From contig OZ234500.1 in assembly GCA_965153455.1 (NCBI GenBank), forward strand, positions 12,542,557 through 12,606,556: a stretch of DNA of 64,000 nt, written 5' to 3'. The notes under the pieces are model-generated. The model was not told where the DNA came from and did not search any database. It saw only the letters and a list, made by a program, of their open reading frames with translations. The stretch comes from Sphagnum compactum (taxonomy: Eukaryota > Bryophyta > Sphagnopsida > Sphagnales). This document shows positions 35,358 through 46,889 of this stretch, one piece after another (the stretch's first letter is position 1; each line of letters starts with the position of its first letter). Position numbers and translations under genes: made by a program.

Positions 35358-35830
35358 CTTGCCTTGTTGATCTTTATTCAATTCCATTACTGAGCCACAA
35401 GAGTTGCTCACCACTATTAAGGCTTGTGCATTTTTGTAAAGAACAAAAACCATGTGATCTATTTATGTGAAAAGCCTATTACTTCCATGGTGATTTGCAA
35501 GAAAGACCAAGAAACCTTATCATATGCATTCTCAAAGTTCAACAACATGATAACCAATTCTTGTTTACTTTCTTTAGCCCATGCCATTGCCTTCATGGCG
35601 AATAACACATTGTTGAAAATGGTTACATTTTTGACAAAACTTGTTTTTGAAAGGAAAATCCAATTTTACATAACTCTTTCATTCTATTGGCACAATCTTT
35701 TAAATTGATGTGAACAAAGATATTGGGTGGTAATTGGGAAGCAAAATTCTATCCCCCTCCTTGGGAAGTAGAACCATCATGCTGGTGTTAAAAACTTGTA
35801 GCAATTCCCTCAAAGTTCTTGGTTACTTCC

Positions 35831-36375
35831 CTTGTTCAAATTGAATGAAGATGTTCTCATTGCAAAATATTCCAATGAGAAAGTTTTGAGGATTGAACTT
35901 TTTGATGACTTGAAAGTTAGTAATAATTTCCATTTTGGTCTAGTTGGGGAACATGTTGTATACAATGAGAAAGTCCAAGCTCAAGAAATTGTTATAGATT
36001 CATCTTATGCTTAAACATTTTTGAAGTTTCATTGTGGGGTTGAAAGTTTTTTAGATTTTTCCTTCATCGAGATATTTGTGTCACATACATAGTTCATTAT
36101 CTTTACATGTGATCACTTTTCTATTATAGATTATAAGGCTAAATCTTTAAACATGGAATTTTTGCTATTGTAACATTGGCTTGTGATTTTTACCAAAACA
36201 TAAAAAAATCACATTTTCGATATTTACAAGCATACCTTCATACTTGCACACTTTCATATATTTTCATATTTTCATTCTTACAATTGCATTTTCATTCATT
36301 ATGCCAACTTGCCATGCTTCAAAATGTTTTTAGGCCCCTTGCTATTACTAATCTACATTATCTTGCCCAAACAAT
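35831..36375. other. AT-rich spacer upstream of the LINE RT
   Basis: This would be the place for a LINE endonuclease on the minus strand, but I cannot read one. No gene is supported. Confidence 0.4.
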
Positions 36376-36725
36376 CTACCATTATCAAAGTCCCAAACTG
36401 GCTTGTGAAATTGAGGTCCCAAATTAACTTGTGAAACCAAAGTTGCAAAATAATTTTGTTGACTTGAGGTACAAAATGATATCCCAAGTTAGATTTCAAA
36501 ATTCAAAATCAAGGTCCCAAAGCAAATTGTTAAATTAAGGAAATTGGTTGATCATCTTGAGGTCACAAATTGGCTTTTCATCTTGACATCCCATACCAAG
36601 TTGTCATTTTTACATCCCAAATTAGCTTGTCATCTTGAAGTCTCAAACTAACTTGTCATCTTGACATCCCAAACCAACTTGCCATTTTGAGGTACCAAAC
36701 TGGCTTGGCAACTTGAAGTTGAAAC
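36376..36725. repeat. Minisatellite, about 33 bp unit, about 10 degenerate copies
   Basis: The phrase CTTGTCATCTTGACATCCCA, varying to CTTGTGAAATTGAGGTCCCA, recurs with AAATTAGC/AAACTAAC linkers. Units are more alike toward 36560-36720. It has no conserved reading frame and is probably noncoding. Confidence 0.8.
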
Positions 36726-38753
36726 TAATTTTGTTCAATTTTTCATTTTTCAAAGAACCTTTAGTCCTAGTTTTGACACTTATAATTCTTTTGTCAATTT
36801 TGCAAGTTTGGGTTTGAACTTGGTTTTTCCAATGTCAAAACATGTAGTTGCAATTTTGGCATTATTTTTCAAATCCAAGAACCTTTCATGGGTTAAGTTT
36901 AAAAACAGGGTTTAATTCCATGTACACACTACACATTATCCAAGGCTAAAAATTGTATAGTTATTGAATATTACAACAAATTAAATTTTGGATTTGTGAA
37001 GGTACCAAGTTTTATAGCAAATGAAATAAGATTATATACTTACAAATTCAACCTACTTGCTAACTTTTTAGAAAAAAATCAATTTTCTTACTTAAAGAAC
37101 CAACCTTGTTATTAATTTTTTATTCATAGGTTTAAGTTCAATTTTGGGTATTGCAAAAGGCTAGTCCCGTGGTTTGGTTCAGTGTTGTGCATGTAAGTGT
37201 CAATAGTTATATATATGGAATGTGAATCTCGTGTAAATGTAAATTATTTACCTTTACATGATCAAATTTTTTACATTTACACTCACATGAGGACAATGTA
37301 AACATGGCCTTGAGTAAATGGTTTTGGGGTGTGTATGTGTAAAGGTATATACTATATACCCTCAATCACCATACCTTTTTACAAATCCATATTAATTAGT
37401 TGTGGATGCATCCCAAAGTTTTTAAAAATTAATTAATTAATATTATTATTTTTGCAATGGGCAATTTTTATTGGCCCTTCACAAAAAATAACAATACTTT
37501 GATACTCCCCAAACATCAACATTTTCTACCAATATGGAACTATGATGGTACTATTCCAAGAAATATTTTGGATGCACATTTTGCACTATTCCATTGCTTG
37601 AATATAACTTTTATTCCTAACTTTGTAAATCACCAATTTTGGCCTAAGATTTTACAAAAACTTAGGTACTTATTGTGATTCATATGAATTAATTTAATTA
37701 ATTGTGGTGGATCCCAAAGCATAAATGTTTTGATGATTTTCTTTTTGTAATGGGCCATCTAGTTGGCCTATCACCAAAAATTTATGAAATGCCACCCCTC
37801 CCCAAGTAGAAATCACATTATAATTTTTTTTTAATTTAGCCACAAAAGACCATATAAGTGTATTTGTTTTACATTTACATTGTTTTACATGGCCACATAA
37901 AACCACATGTGTATTTGTTTCACACTTACACTATTTTGCATTACATAAAATAGATTTACACGATTTTATATTTTACACATTTCATTTTTTCATTTACACT
38001 TACACAGATGTAGATGAATATTGGACACTTACATGAAGTTTAAATAAATTTCATTATGGGATTTACACTTACATAGAGTACAACACAATTGAAAACATTG
38101 TGAATAAGTATATTATATGTGATAATGATAGTGATAAATTAACATTCAATTTTTCTGAAGCATCATCACAAAAGAAGTTGAAAATAGAAAAATCAAACCA
38201 TTTGTCATTTTAACTTTCCATGGCTTTCTATGGAAAAACACAAATTCTTGAACCATTCCCCATGGAAACTTTAACACATGTGAAAATATATGTTTCGGTG
38301 AGACTAAAAAGAAGGTTTTTTGTGGATTTGAATTGAAACACATACCCAATTTGAAGGATGCAAATGTTTTCTTAATGTTCAACAATGTTAGCACAACTAG
38401 CTACATATCAATTGTGTTGTCTATCCCATTGTATTATGCATCTAGAACATTCAAATGCATTAATACATCCCCACAACAAGAATATGTACATTTGTATTAA
38501 TTTTTTTTGTATCATGTTCAAATCATTTTCTTTAAAACTTTACAAATATGATGTGTTTGTCAATCAATGATAAGCACATCAAAAGGCTTAATTAAATATA
38601 ATACTTCTTTTTATGATTTTTTTGGTAAATGATAACAAAAAATGTCAACCAAAAAAGAAGAAAATCTCATATATTACATTATGTTCATTATAATGAACAT
38701 CATGACCAAAAAAATTATTATAAAGAGTAATTTGTTAAAATTTCCCCCTTTTT
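36726..38753. other. AT-rich spacer with a foldback repeat family
   Basis: No gene is supported. Two copies of a dispersed foldback-type repeat lie near 37388-37500 and 37680-37800, related to a third near 56335-56460. 37860-38060 is rich in TTTACACTTACA-like words. Confidence 0.4.
37388..37800 (+). repeat. Two copies of a dispersed foldback repeat
   Basis: Each copy starts with a TTAATTA..TTGTGG phrase, then CCCAAA, a T-rich run, and an imperfect hairpin built on ATGGGC ... GGCCC and ATCACCAAAAA. First copy about 37388-37500, second about 37680-37800, same orientation. The pattern resembles a MITE or other small foldback element, but target duplications were not identified. Confidence 0.5.
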
Positions 38754-40620
38754 TTGATATTGAACATATCTTCAAAGGTGACCATCCCACACAACATAAG
38801 GCATGAAATACAATTCAATTTAATAAAGAAAAATCATTTTAATAATTTTAATAATGCATATCCAATGAATTGGGCAAACATAGAATCACAAGCTTTTGAA
38901 TTAGTAACAAAAAATGACATGGACATGTACATTAACATATGGATGGATAAACTTTTTAATGTAGACATTGGTTCTCCACCACAAATTGTTACTAATTAAC
39001 TTGGAATGGATATGTATAATATTTGTAATGGGTATGTTGTTATACCATGTGTAGGTGTTTGCAATATTATTTATTCAACTAATATTGATGTCAAAACAAA
39101 AATTATGCCGACTTATGAATTCCATTCATTATGTCAAAAACCAAACAATGAAAAATGTTTAATATTTTTTAATGTCATGTATTTCTTTAAAAAAGTCCAA
39201 ATGATTTAATCCACTTATTCAATATTAAAGGTACTAGCATAGGTGAAAATTTACCATGAATGTCTTTTATTCAAGTTTTATTGTGTTTTTGCAATATAAA
39301 TGTCTTCAATTGGATCTTGAAAAAAAAACCCTTACTTAGAGCATATACTGGACAAACAATATTTAACATTGATGGAATCACAATTCATTCAAGTCTTTTT
39401 ATGCCTCTTAATTGTAAAAAATAACCATAATTGAGGTTAAAACAATTTGGTTAAAAAAATGACCAATTGCAATTGATAATGTTAGATGAAATATTAATAA
39501 AGACAAAAGAATATTGAAATCTATTAACTTTTAATTATTATCAATTAAATACATTCACACAATTTTAAAAAAAAAATCTTGATGTCATTATCATTAGAGA
39601 TTTTTATCAAGTTCAACCAAATTGTCATGTAAGAGTTTTCAAAACAAATGCAAAGTTCAAACAACATTGATAGTTTAGTTTCAAACTTTTGGATGGAGAA
39701 AATCAAATATTATGAAGTGAAGCAAGTCATGCACCAAAATGATGAACAATTCATTAACATCTTAAATCATTTTTGAATTGCTACACAATCACAAATTGGC
39801 GTGGATAACCACAAATAATCAATGTTTTTTATACACCATTAACATTCAATCCAATATTCCATTTTTATTTTATATGAATGAAGCAAAGTTAAATCACAGT
39901 GAAGTGATAAAGATGTGTATATATTGTGTGCACAAGATGAATATCATGATACGTGTCCTCGATCATTTCAATTACAACGTGATGCAAATTTCATGGCCAG
40001 ATTGCAAACAACCACATGATGGGATACATTTGTTGCCAAATCACATATATTTCATAACTCACTTGTGTTTAATTATTAACCTCTTGATATTAGGTCATTG
40101 TCTTTACATAAAAATGATGTTTTATTAGATTATAATATCAAAACAACACATATATTACGTTTCAATGAAATGCACTTTGACACATTTATATCAAAATTAC
40201 ATGTTGAAACATCAATACAATAATGCATTCAATAATAAGTGTAAATAGATGAAATGGTACAAAAATTACATATGACAATTTCACAAGTTTACAATCACAT
40301 GAAACGTTTATTTCTTTGGGAGTTGAATACATTGTCCTATCTTCAATGTGAATACAACAACATATATTTATATGATAGCAATATACAAACCTTCAACATT
40401 ATCTTTGTCAATGTTCATGATTTACTTTCAAAAGTTTTTGGATTGAATGTTGATATTCAATCCCAAAACAATATTGGCAATTTCAATATTGACATGCTTA
40501 TCAAAACTCAACATAACCAAATGAATTACAAAAAAATTATAAACTATTATTCAATGGAACTTTAACTAAAAGAAACACAATGATTTATGGATCCCATATT
40601 GATCACATATGAAAAAATGC
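38754..40620 (+). pseudogene. Degenerate PIF1-like DNA helicase (transposon-associated type)
   Basis: Helicase motifs appear in the right order on the plus strand, in shifting frames with stops. A decayed Walker A (IKGTSIGENLP, about 39225-39260, for GTxGTGKS) comes first. Then KKPLLRAYTGQTIFNIDGIT and IHSSLFMPLN (39323-39412), matching the PIF1 APTGxAAxNI..TIHS region. Then LIMLDEI (about 39473-39493, Walker B), and LDVIIIRDFYQVQPN (about 39572-39616), matching the GDFxQLPPV motif. The downstream segments IPFLFYMNEAKLNHSEVIK and LPNHIYFITHLCLIINLL (39870-40085) fit the second helicase domain loosely. Open but unassigned frames occupy 38754-39209. PIF1 helicases unwind DNA 5' to 3'; copies spread by Helitrons and related elements are common. 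No Rep domain or Helitron end was found. Confidence 0.7.
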
Positions 40621-43600
40621 TTCTATTAATCAATGATGTATGTTAAGAGTTGTTGAAGTTGCAATATATTTTGCATTCAAAATTTCAAATTATGTCTCAC
40701 AATATTATTGTATATAAAAATATTAAATTAGAAAAAATTATTAACAAAAAAAACAAAGTAATGGTGATAAGTTGAACTTGTAGTCACCGATGACAATGGC
40801 AACAACATTCATGCATGCTAGGGCAAAAACATTATGTGATTAGCTGGTTGTTTGGTGTGTCACATTGAGATTTCCCAAACCACAACATACTTGATGTGCT
40901 CATGATATAGTTGAAAAGCCTTTAATGAATGTGGGTTCATTGAGGTGGTTTAATAATGTTTAGACCTACAATGTAATAATTATTGAATATTGAAGAAAAT
41001 CATTAAAATTCAATAAATCAAAATAAACATTAAAAAATAATTGGGGCACATTCTTGGTAATTGGAAAGCCCTCAACGAGAAGGGCTTTATGGAGGTGATT
41101 TTGTAATCTTTAGACCTAAGGTGTGGGAAATATTGAATTAGATTTTTTAAATTAAAATGTTAAAAATATGAAAAGTTAATTTCATACAATGAAAGTGTAC
41201 CATTTAATATTACAATTATTTGTGCTCAACAACACATGTCACATTAAATGTAAGGGTTGGAGGAAAAGGGTGAATAGAAGGTCAATTAAAGGACTACCCA
41301 ATGGAACACAAATAAGGATAGAGGAAAGTTTTATTGACAATAAGAGTACCCTATACATACAATTGCAACTGAGGTAATGATCTCTTATAAAATAAGGATT
41401 AATTCTACCAAAACAAAAACCCACGCTTCATTCCTTGAGCAAGAATAGCAGTTAAAATCATCATATAAATGCCAAAATAAATAGAAACACAAACTTCAAA
41501 GGGCCAATCTTCATATTTTTATTTTCCAATTTTGTGATGTAGCCAAAGTGGCAATCATCTAAAAGAAAATCTAGTCATATTAGGTTATAAACCAGATATG
41601 AAAGTAAAAAAAATAAAAAATCTTGAATCCTTCTATATTCTTAACTAGCTACTAATATCATTCTTTAAACCCTTCTTTGGAGCTCTTTCAAGGGAATATA
41701 GAAGGATTCAAGGGATATAGAAGCTCTATATAGAAGGACTTCAAGGGAAAGCTAAGGCTCTTTTTTCTTAGAGAAGTCAAGAAGGGACTTCAGGGCCCAA
41801 CAAAAGCTCTAGGAGGTCTTTATGCAGGGTAAAACCCTCTGCTGCAGGCTTTTACCACAACCAACACCCACCAGCACACCATCCACTGGATGAATGTTAC
41901 TACTCACTTGTGGATGAACCTCAACCGAGTTAGTAGATGGTTTCACCTTGGTAACCAATTCCATACCAAATAGGTCTCCTATATATAGCTAGTAGATAGG
42001 TAGGAAAACAGATAACTACTAGGTATGTGGATGGTTTTTACACATAGGTAAAGGGCTGCTTTTACTACCGAGCTACTAACAACCTGCTTGTGGGTTGTTA
42101 GTAGGTAGACAAAAAAAGCAACTGAGCTAATAACCACCATGGTTAGCTAAGGAACATGGAACCCAACAGAAAACTATTTCCTCATCACTTATCATCCATC
42201 CTTCGTGGTGCAATGGTGAACCAGCAGCACCCACCAGCACACCATGGAGAATGGATGGTGGGTGGACAGAAAACACTGTGCTGTTGGCCCAAGTGTGAAC
42301 ACATTGAGGACTCGACTGATTTTTCCTTCTGAACCCAATTTTTGCAATTTGTTTGAATTTTTAGCAACAAAGTCCACTCAAAAGTCAATATCTTCCACAC
42401 CTTAGCTCTGAAAATTGTGAAATAAACTCTATTAAATCCCGCTTGCCGAGGGCTTTCCAATAACATCAAGAACACCCCCCAAATATCAATACTGCTTTCA
42501 GTTTTGATTATATAATTTAATTTTCATCGACAAAATGGTTCAATAGCTTTCACATCGTAACTCCAAAGAGTCTCAAACCAAGTTGTTGCACCCCTACTCA
42601 TCAAGAGCTTTCCAAAGTTACCAAGATTGTGGCATGAAGCACCATGATTCTGGAGAGTTCAGAATGAAAATCAAAACAAAACAAACTACCTTGCTTCATA
42701 GACAGATAGTGGCATCAGGATGTAAGTGAGTTGTGGAAACACACAATAGTATAATGTACATACTGATAAACTCATGACCAAACAAGTGCTAATTTCCAAG
42801 GAGCTTGTGACCAACTGATTAAACAAGTTACAAGAACTTCAAGAACAACATGAGCTTATGGTTTTTTTGAGCATCTCCACCGAGTTTAGTGTTTACCACA
42901 TCCAACACAGAGTGCTAATTTTTTCTTCATCCCCACCCATGAACTTGAAAAGCTGAACAGTATAATGTGCAAAGCCATTTAAATGCCGTCACATGGGCCA
43001 ATTACTATGCCCAGCAATGACCCTTTTGGAGATCAATATATCATCGTATGCATCTTTACATGTTGAAACTCAGTTTCATGCCATCTAATCGCTGTACTTC
43101 ATCCAAAGTATCATGTACAAGCCATGACTGTTGCTGGTGTAGACACTCTTAGTTCTTTTGGACTAAAGATTATGGATGATCATATGGGCTTCTGAGTTTT
43201 TCCAGAAAATTCCATAAACTGAGAAACCACATCCAACATAAAGTGTTACTAGTCTCCCCAGAAGAACCACGTAATTTTCATTGATGTGAAGAATTGAACA
43301 GTATGAGGTGAGAGACTATTTAAAGGGCACAACCTAAGCTGATCCTTATGGCCAGCCAATCGGAATCAGGTTTTGGTTCTTTAGAGCGCTCCTGGTTGAC
43401 TAGGGAATTTGTGTTCTTGTTGTTATGCTCAAATTCTTTGCAGGGTTTTCTGCCCTGCTCAAGTTGAATTGTTCCAGCTTTGGAATTGCAATGTTGGGGA
43501 ATCTGCTTGTCTTGTGGCTGAGTCCCTTTAGATGTCAAGCTTTCTGTTGTTCTTGTTTGAATGCTGGTCCAGTAATACTAAAGGTTTTGTTTTGGAAGGA

Positions 43601-43950
43601 CCTGAACAGTTGTCATTCGGAAATTTCATATCCGAGAGTTTGGTTGTAGTGTATATTGCCAGGTACCCTGTCACTGGAAATGAATCAACTGAGACACTAC
43701 TTGGCGCGGATAGACCATTCTCGGTAGAGACAGTAGAGGAAAGGAGGAATTCATGTTGTTGACTGTGTTAGTACAGTTCTCACAAAAGCTTGGATTTTGT
43801 GCAGCAGCAGCCCAACTTCATGTTGCTTTCTCAAGTTTACCAATTGACGTTGCCTCTTCATATTCGGAGATGGTGAAAGGCCTACAAGAGTGACATACGC
43901 AGTTCCTGTTCTTAATAGACACAAGAATGAATTGAGTGCACAGGCAGGCC
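40621..43950. other. Repeat-rich spacer
   Basis: No gene is supported. A phrase ending TTTAGACCTA...GGTG/AATG..ATATTGAAT occurs twice (about 40945-41000 and 41090-41150). 41070-41095 forms a short hairpin (AAAGCCC ... GGGCTTT). 41870-42110 is crowded with TAGTAG/ACTAC words. A long diverged direct repeat starts at 42375. Confidence 0.4.
42375..42709 (+). repeat. Direct repeat copy A (about 335 bp)
   Basis: Matches 45733-46121 across its whole length with substitutions and small indels. Shared words include CTCTGAAAATTGTGAAAT, TTTCGGTTTTGATT versus TTTCAGTTTTGATT, and AAAACAAACTACCTTGCTTC at the end. It could be a degenerate LTR pair, a duplicated unit or two copies of one element. Confidence 0.75.
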
Positions 43951-43959
43951 ACATTTTGT

Positions 43960-44260
43960 GCAGGGTAAAGCCCAAAGCATTGGCCTTTGGGCTTTATCAA
44001 GCATAAAGACCTGCTCTGATTTGTTTTCCTGTTTTTCCTGTGATACCAGGTGGGTACCCAATGGGTATCACAGGAAAACAACAGAAAAAAAATGCAGGGT
44101 GATTCAAAAATTGGAACACCAGCTGTAGGAAAGAATGCAGGGCATTTCAAAAAATGGAATGCCTACTCCATGAAAAAATGCACTGGGTATAGTGCTACAA
44201 GGAAAAATGTGCTGGATAAGGTGCCTGATTACACTAAAAAGCTCAGAGCAGGTTCTTTAC
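43960..44260. repeat. Nested hairpins
   Basis: Two strong hairpins lie close together: TAAAGCCCAAAG (43966-43977) with CTTTGGGCTTTA (43985-43996), and TTTTCCTGTGATACC with GGTATCACAGGAAAA (44031-44080). A wider pairing joins ACCTGCTCTGA (about 44009-44019) to TCAGAGCAGGT (about 44243-44253). The whole may be a foldback element. Confidence 0.7.
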
Positions 44261-44469
44261 CAGCCTTTATGTTCATGATTGGACAACAATAGCTTTAATA
44301 ATACTAAGGCAAAATACTTTGTCCTTGCCATGTTATGAGGCAAACACCTTCTACAGCTTGGAATTAAGCAAAAGCAACAAGATTATAAATTTGGTTCTTG
44401 ACCAATTAGGAAACCCAAAGTCCACTTGAGCAAGCGAATCGAAAAATACACAACACAAGCAAACAATCA

Positions 44470-45245
44470 AAGTACCTTTAAATGTCAATTGCACTTCAAT
44501 TTGTCCTTGAGCTCTCCCAGTGTTTGGGTGCTTTTCATCATAGATTACAATGGTTGCCTTTTTCTCAGACAAAACCTCCTCCAAAGATATTGTGGAATCA
44601 CAAGTACCATGTCAGTGTGGCAGATCTGCATCCACACTCAAGCATATTAGCCCAACTGACCTATTGAAGTTGCCATGTCAAATCACTACATGTTGAAGAA
44701 AGATCACTCAACATCGTTGTTTCAAGGCCACTTGATTCCTTCAACTCATGTAATAAGCCAAGCTTCAAATACACTTCTTAATAGACCATGAGGAGCAAAT
44801 TAGCAACTGTACAAGTGAAACTGATGTTATTGTTGTGGGACAATTAGAGTGCAGGCTGATGCTAAGCTACAGTAACGTGTGTGCAATCTGAGAATAGGTG
44901 GGAACAAAGCTATGTCACCCCATAGCTAGTTTCCTACCTTGTGCTGTTAAGCTCAACTGCCTGTCTGTCCACCACAATTGATGATAGCATAATGGGTGGC
45001 CTTTCCTAGTCCTGCAAATAGAGCAAAGATTCAGGAAAGATATTAGGGAGCTGTTGGATCATGTTTGCACATTGCCATCGTGATGACATACATGCCAAGA
45101 ATTTTGAATTTTGAAATGAAATGTGCTTGGTGAACAAGGGAATCTTTTTATCCAGGGACTTCATGTAGCCACATTGCCAGTAGTTGACTTGCACAGATTT
45201 AGGATGAGCATCTGTAACCCTCAAATTGGTCACCCTCATTCTATC
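44470..45245 (-). other. Possible exons of an unrecognised gene
   Basis: On the minus strand 44600-44480 reads STISLEEVLSEKKATIVIYD, then EKHPNTGRAQGQIEVQLTFK, ending at a donor AAAG/GTACTT. At 45240-45130 it reads RVTNLRVTDAHPKSVQVNYW. Both look like protein, and the first has a beta-rich pattern. No family is recognised and the join is not demonstrated, so this may be a relic. Confidence 0.2.
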
Positions 45246-45732
45246 AAGTTTCTGTCATGACCATATCAGAATTTCATGTTTCAAGAAGGTAAACTCACAC
45301 AAAACAAGCAGTTTCATGCAGTTGCTTGTGGTCACTGCAATAGGATAATGGTTGATGAAGTCACTAACATTTCATCAACCCTTGATTCTTTGAGCTGCGA
45401 TCAGCTCAAATACAAAGGGTTCACCCCATGGTCTCCAATGTGACTCTCTCTCTTGGACAAATTTCAAGGTTCCTCCGCTAATGCTTCAACTGATCTACAG
45501 CAAGTTGACCTCCAGTTTGAGATTCACAAGCAAGAATCAACTCAAATCCCTAGTGCCTTGGCTGCAACTCTTGACTTGATAAGGAAAATTTCTCAGTGCC
45601 TATGATAGGGACAATCCTGGATGCATCCCCAGTCCATCAGGGTCGGGGGGAGGAAGGATGCCTATCAAAGGGGATCATAGAACAAATTGTACAAATACAT
45701 TAGTCATACATTTACCAACTGTACTCAAAATC

Positions 45733-46121
45733 CACTCAAAAATCAATATCTTTCACATCTTACCTCTGAAAATTGTGAAATGAACTCTATTAAAATCTGA
45801 CTCTTTCGAAAGCTTTTTCCAATAACACCAAGAAAACTCCCAAATTTCAATACAACTTTCGGTTTTGATTTCATTTAATTGTCACTGAGAAAATAGTTCA
45901 ATAATCAATAGCTTCCACACTGTAGCTCCAAAGAGTTTGAAACCAAGTCGATGCACCCCTACTTATCACTTATCGAGAGGCTTTCAAAGATATCAAGAGC
46001 ACCCTTACTCATCAAGAGCTTTTCGAAGATATCAATATAGCACTGCATGAAGCGCCATGGTTTGAGAGATCTCAAAATGAGAAGACAAAACAAAACAAAC
46101 TACCTTGCTTCATAGATAGAT
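45733..46121 (+). repeat. Direct repeat copy B (about 389 bp)
   Basis: Second copy of the repeat at 42375-42709, same orientation, about 3.36 kb away. It carries extra short insertions, including a duplicated CATCAAGAGCTTT-like phrase near 46008. It ends with AAAACAAACTACCTTGCTTC and CATAGATAGAT. Confidence 0.75.
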
Positions 46122-46295
46122 CTCATCCTCAAGACTAAAATCAGAGTCTTTGAGTCCAAATTTAACATTTCCTTAGTTATCTCTAAGAGGGCTTACTCCA
46201 GAAGATGAAGGCACCATTGTAGGTGCTGGTTCACACGCTGGCCCTAATTTTATCCTTTGAAAAATGGAAACCCACTAGTAACCCACACTAGTCAA

Positions 46296-46421
46296 ATTCA
46301 AATATTTCATATTTTTGTTTTGAAATTTAAGTAATCTTCTACCTTACAAAATGTGGGAGATTCAAATATTTCATATTTTTATTTTGAAATTTAAGTAATC
46401 TTCTACCTTACAAAATGTGGG
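46296..46421. repeat. 64-bp tandem duplication
   Basis: The unit beginning ATTCAAATATTTCATATTTT and ending ACCTTACAAAATGTGGG occurs twice in tandem at 46296-46359 and 46360-46421. The copies are almost identical, so the duplication is recent. Confidence 0.92.
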
Positions 46422-46439
46422 TGCAGTTCTCTAGTCTCG

Positions 46440-46552
46440 TTCACTGAACTAATGAATTCACTGTTTTTTCACTAGTCCTCGTTCATTACAACCAGTGAAT
46501 TCATTCAAAATTCAATGAAATCACTTGGGGTACAGGGACACCTTTTGTTGTG
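46440..46552 (-). mobile_element. CACTA-type transposon terminus (right)
   Basis: Read on the minus strand it starts CACAACAAAAGGTGTCC, then CAAGTGATTTCA and GAATGAATTCACTGG. It matches the left terminus at 25106 over about 75 bp. The end differs by a 3-base deletion in CACTACAAC. The next three plus-strand bases are CTT (46553-46555), identical to the triplet flanking the left end. Confidence 0.55.
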
Positions 46553-46889
46553 CTTGAGCAGCTTGAACACTAATTTTATAATATTTTTTAGTAATGTTCA
46601 AAACTTCAAATTTTAAAAAATTAATAAAATTTGTGAAGGAAAATATTGAATGTTCAAGAATATTTTATTTGTTAAAATTAAAATTTCAAAATTAATTAAT
46701 TATTCCACAAACATGTGTCGAAGCTGCCCAGTGCCCAGGGACCATGGTATTGAAATTTGAGTAGGCTTGTTTAAAGTACTCCATATTTATTTATTTATAA
46801 AGTACTCCATATTTCCATTTGACATATATCGGTACTTCTTATTAAGAATGACTATGGGTATTTGAAAATTTAGCCAATAAAATTTACTG

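Larger units (their letters stand above)
33040..35830 (-). mobile_element. Degenerate LINE (non-LTR retrotransposon) with RT and zf-RVT
   Basis: Minus-strand blocks of a LINE reverse transcriptase occur in the right order. The early block VLLPKEGDRILLPNYHPISL is at about 35790-35730. The palm block VIMLLNFENAYDKVSW is at about 35560-35500. GCPSAPYIFLPIMDVL is at about 34530-34480, on the far side of the LTR insertion. The active-site region has decayed from F/YADD to FATNTTF, followed by NIHKTMIVFQKFG (34414-34350). Further on, 33370-33100 resembles the zf-RVT region (LWHIWLPRKVSTMFWLKL, later EHIVWKCDNVT). Frames are broken by stops, for example a TAG after GFSHK near 35465. No endonuclease domain was found upstream. 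The copy is long dead and interrupted by a solo LTR. Confidence 0.8.

Noticed and set aside
36376-36725. CRISPR-like array
   Set aside because: Units are contiguous and degenerate with no unique spacers, and the setting is a plant nuclear genome. It is a minisatellite.
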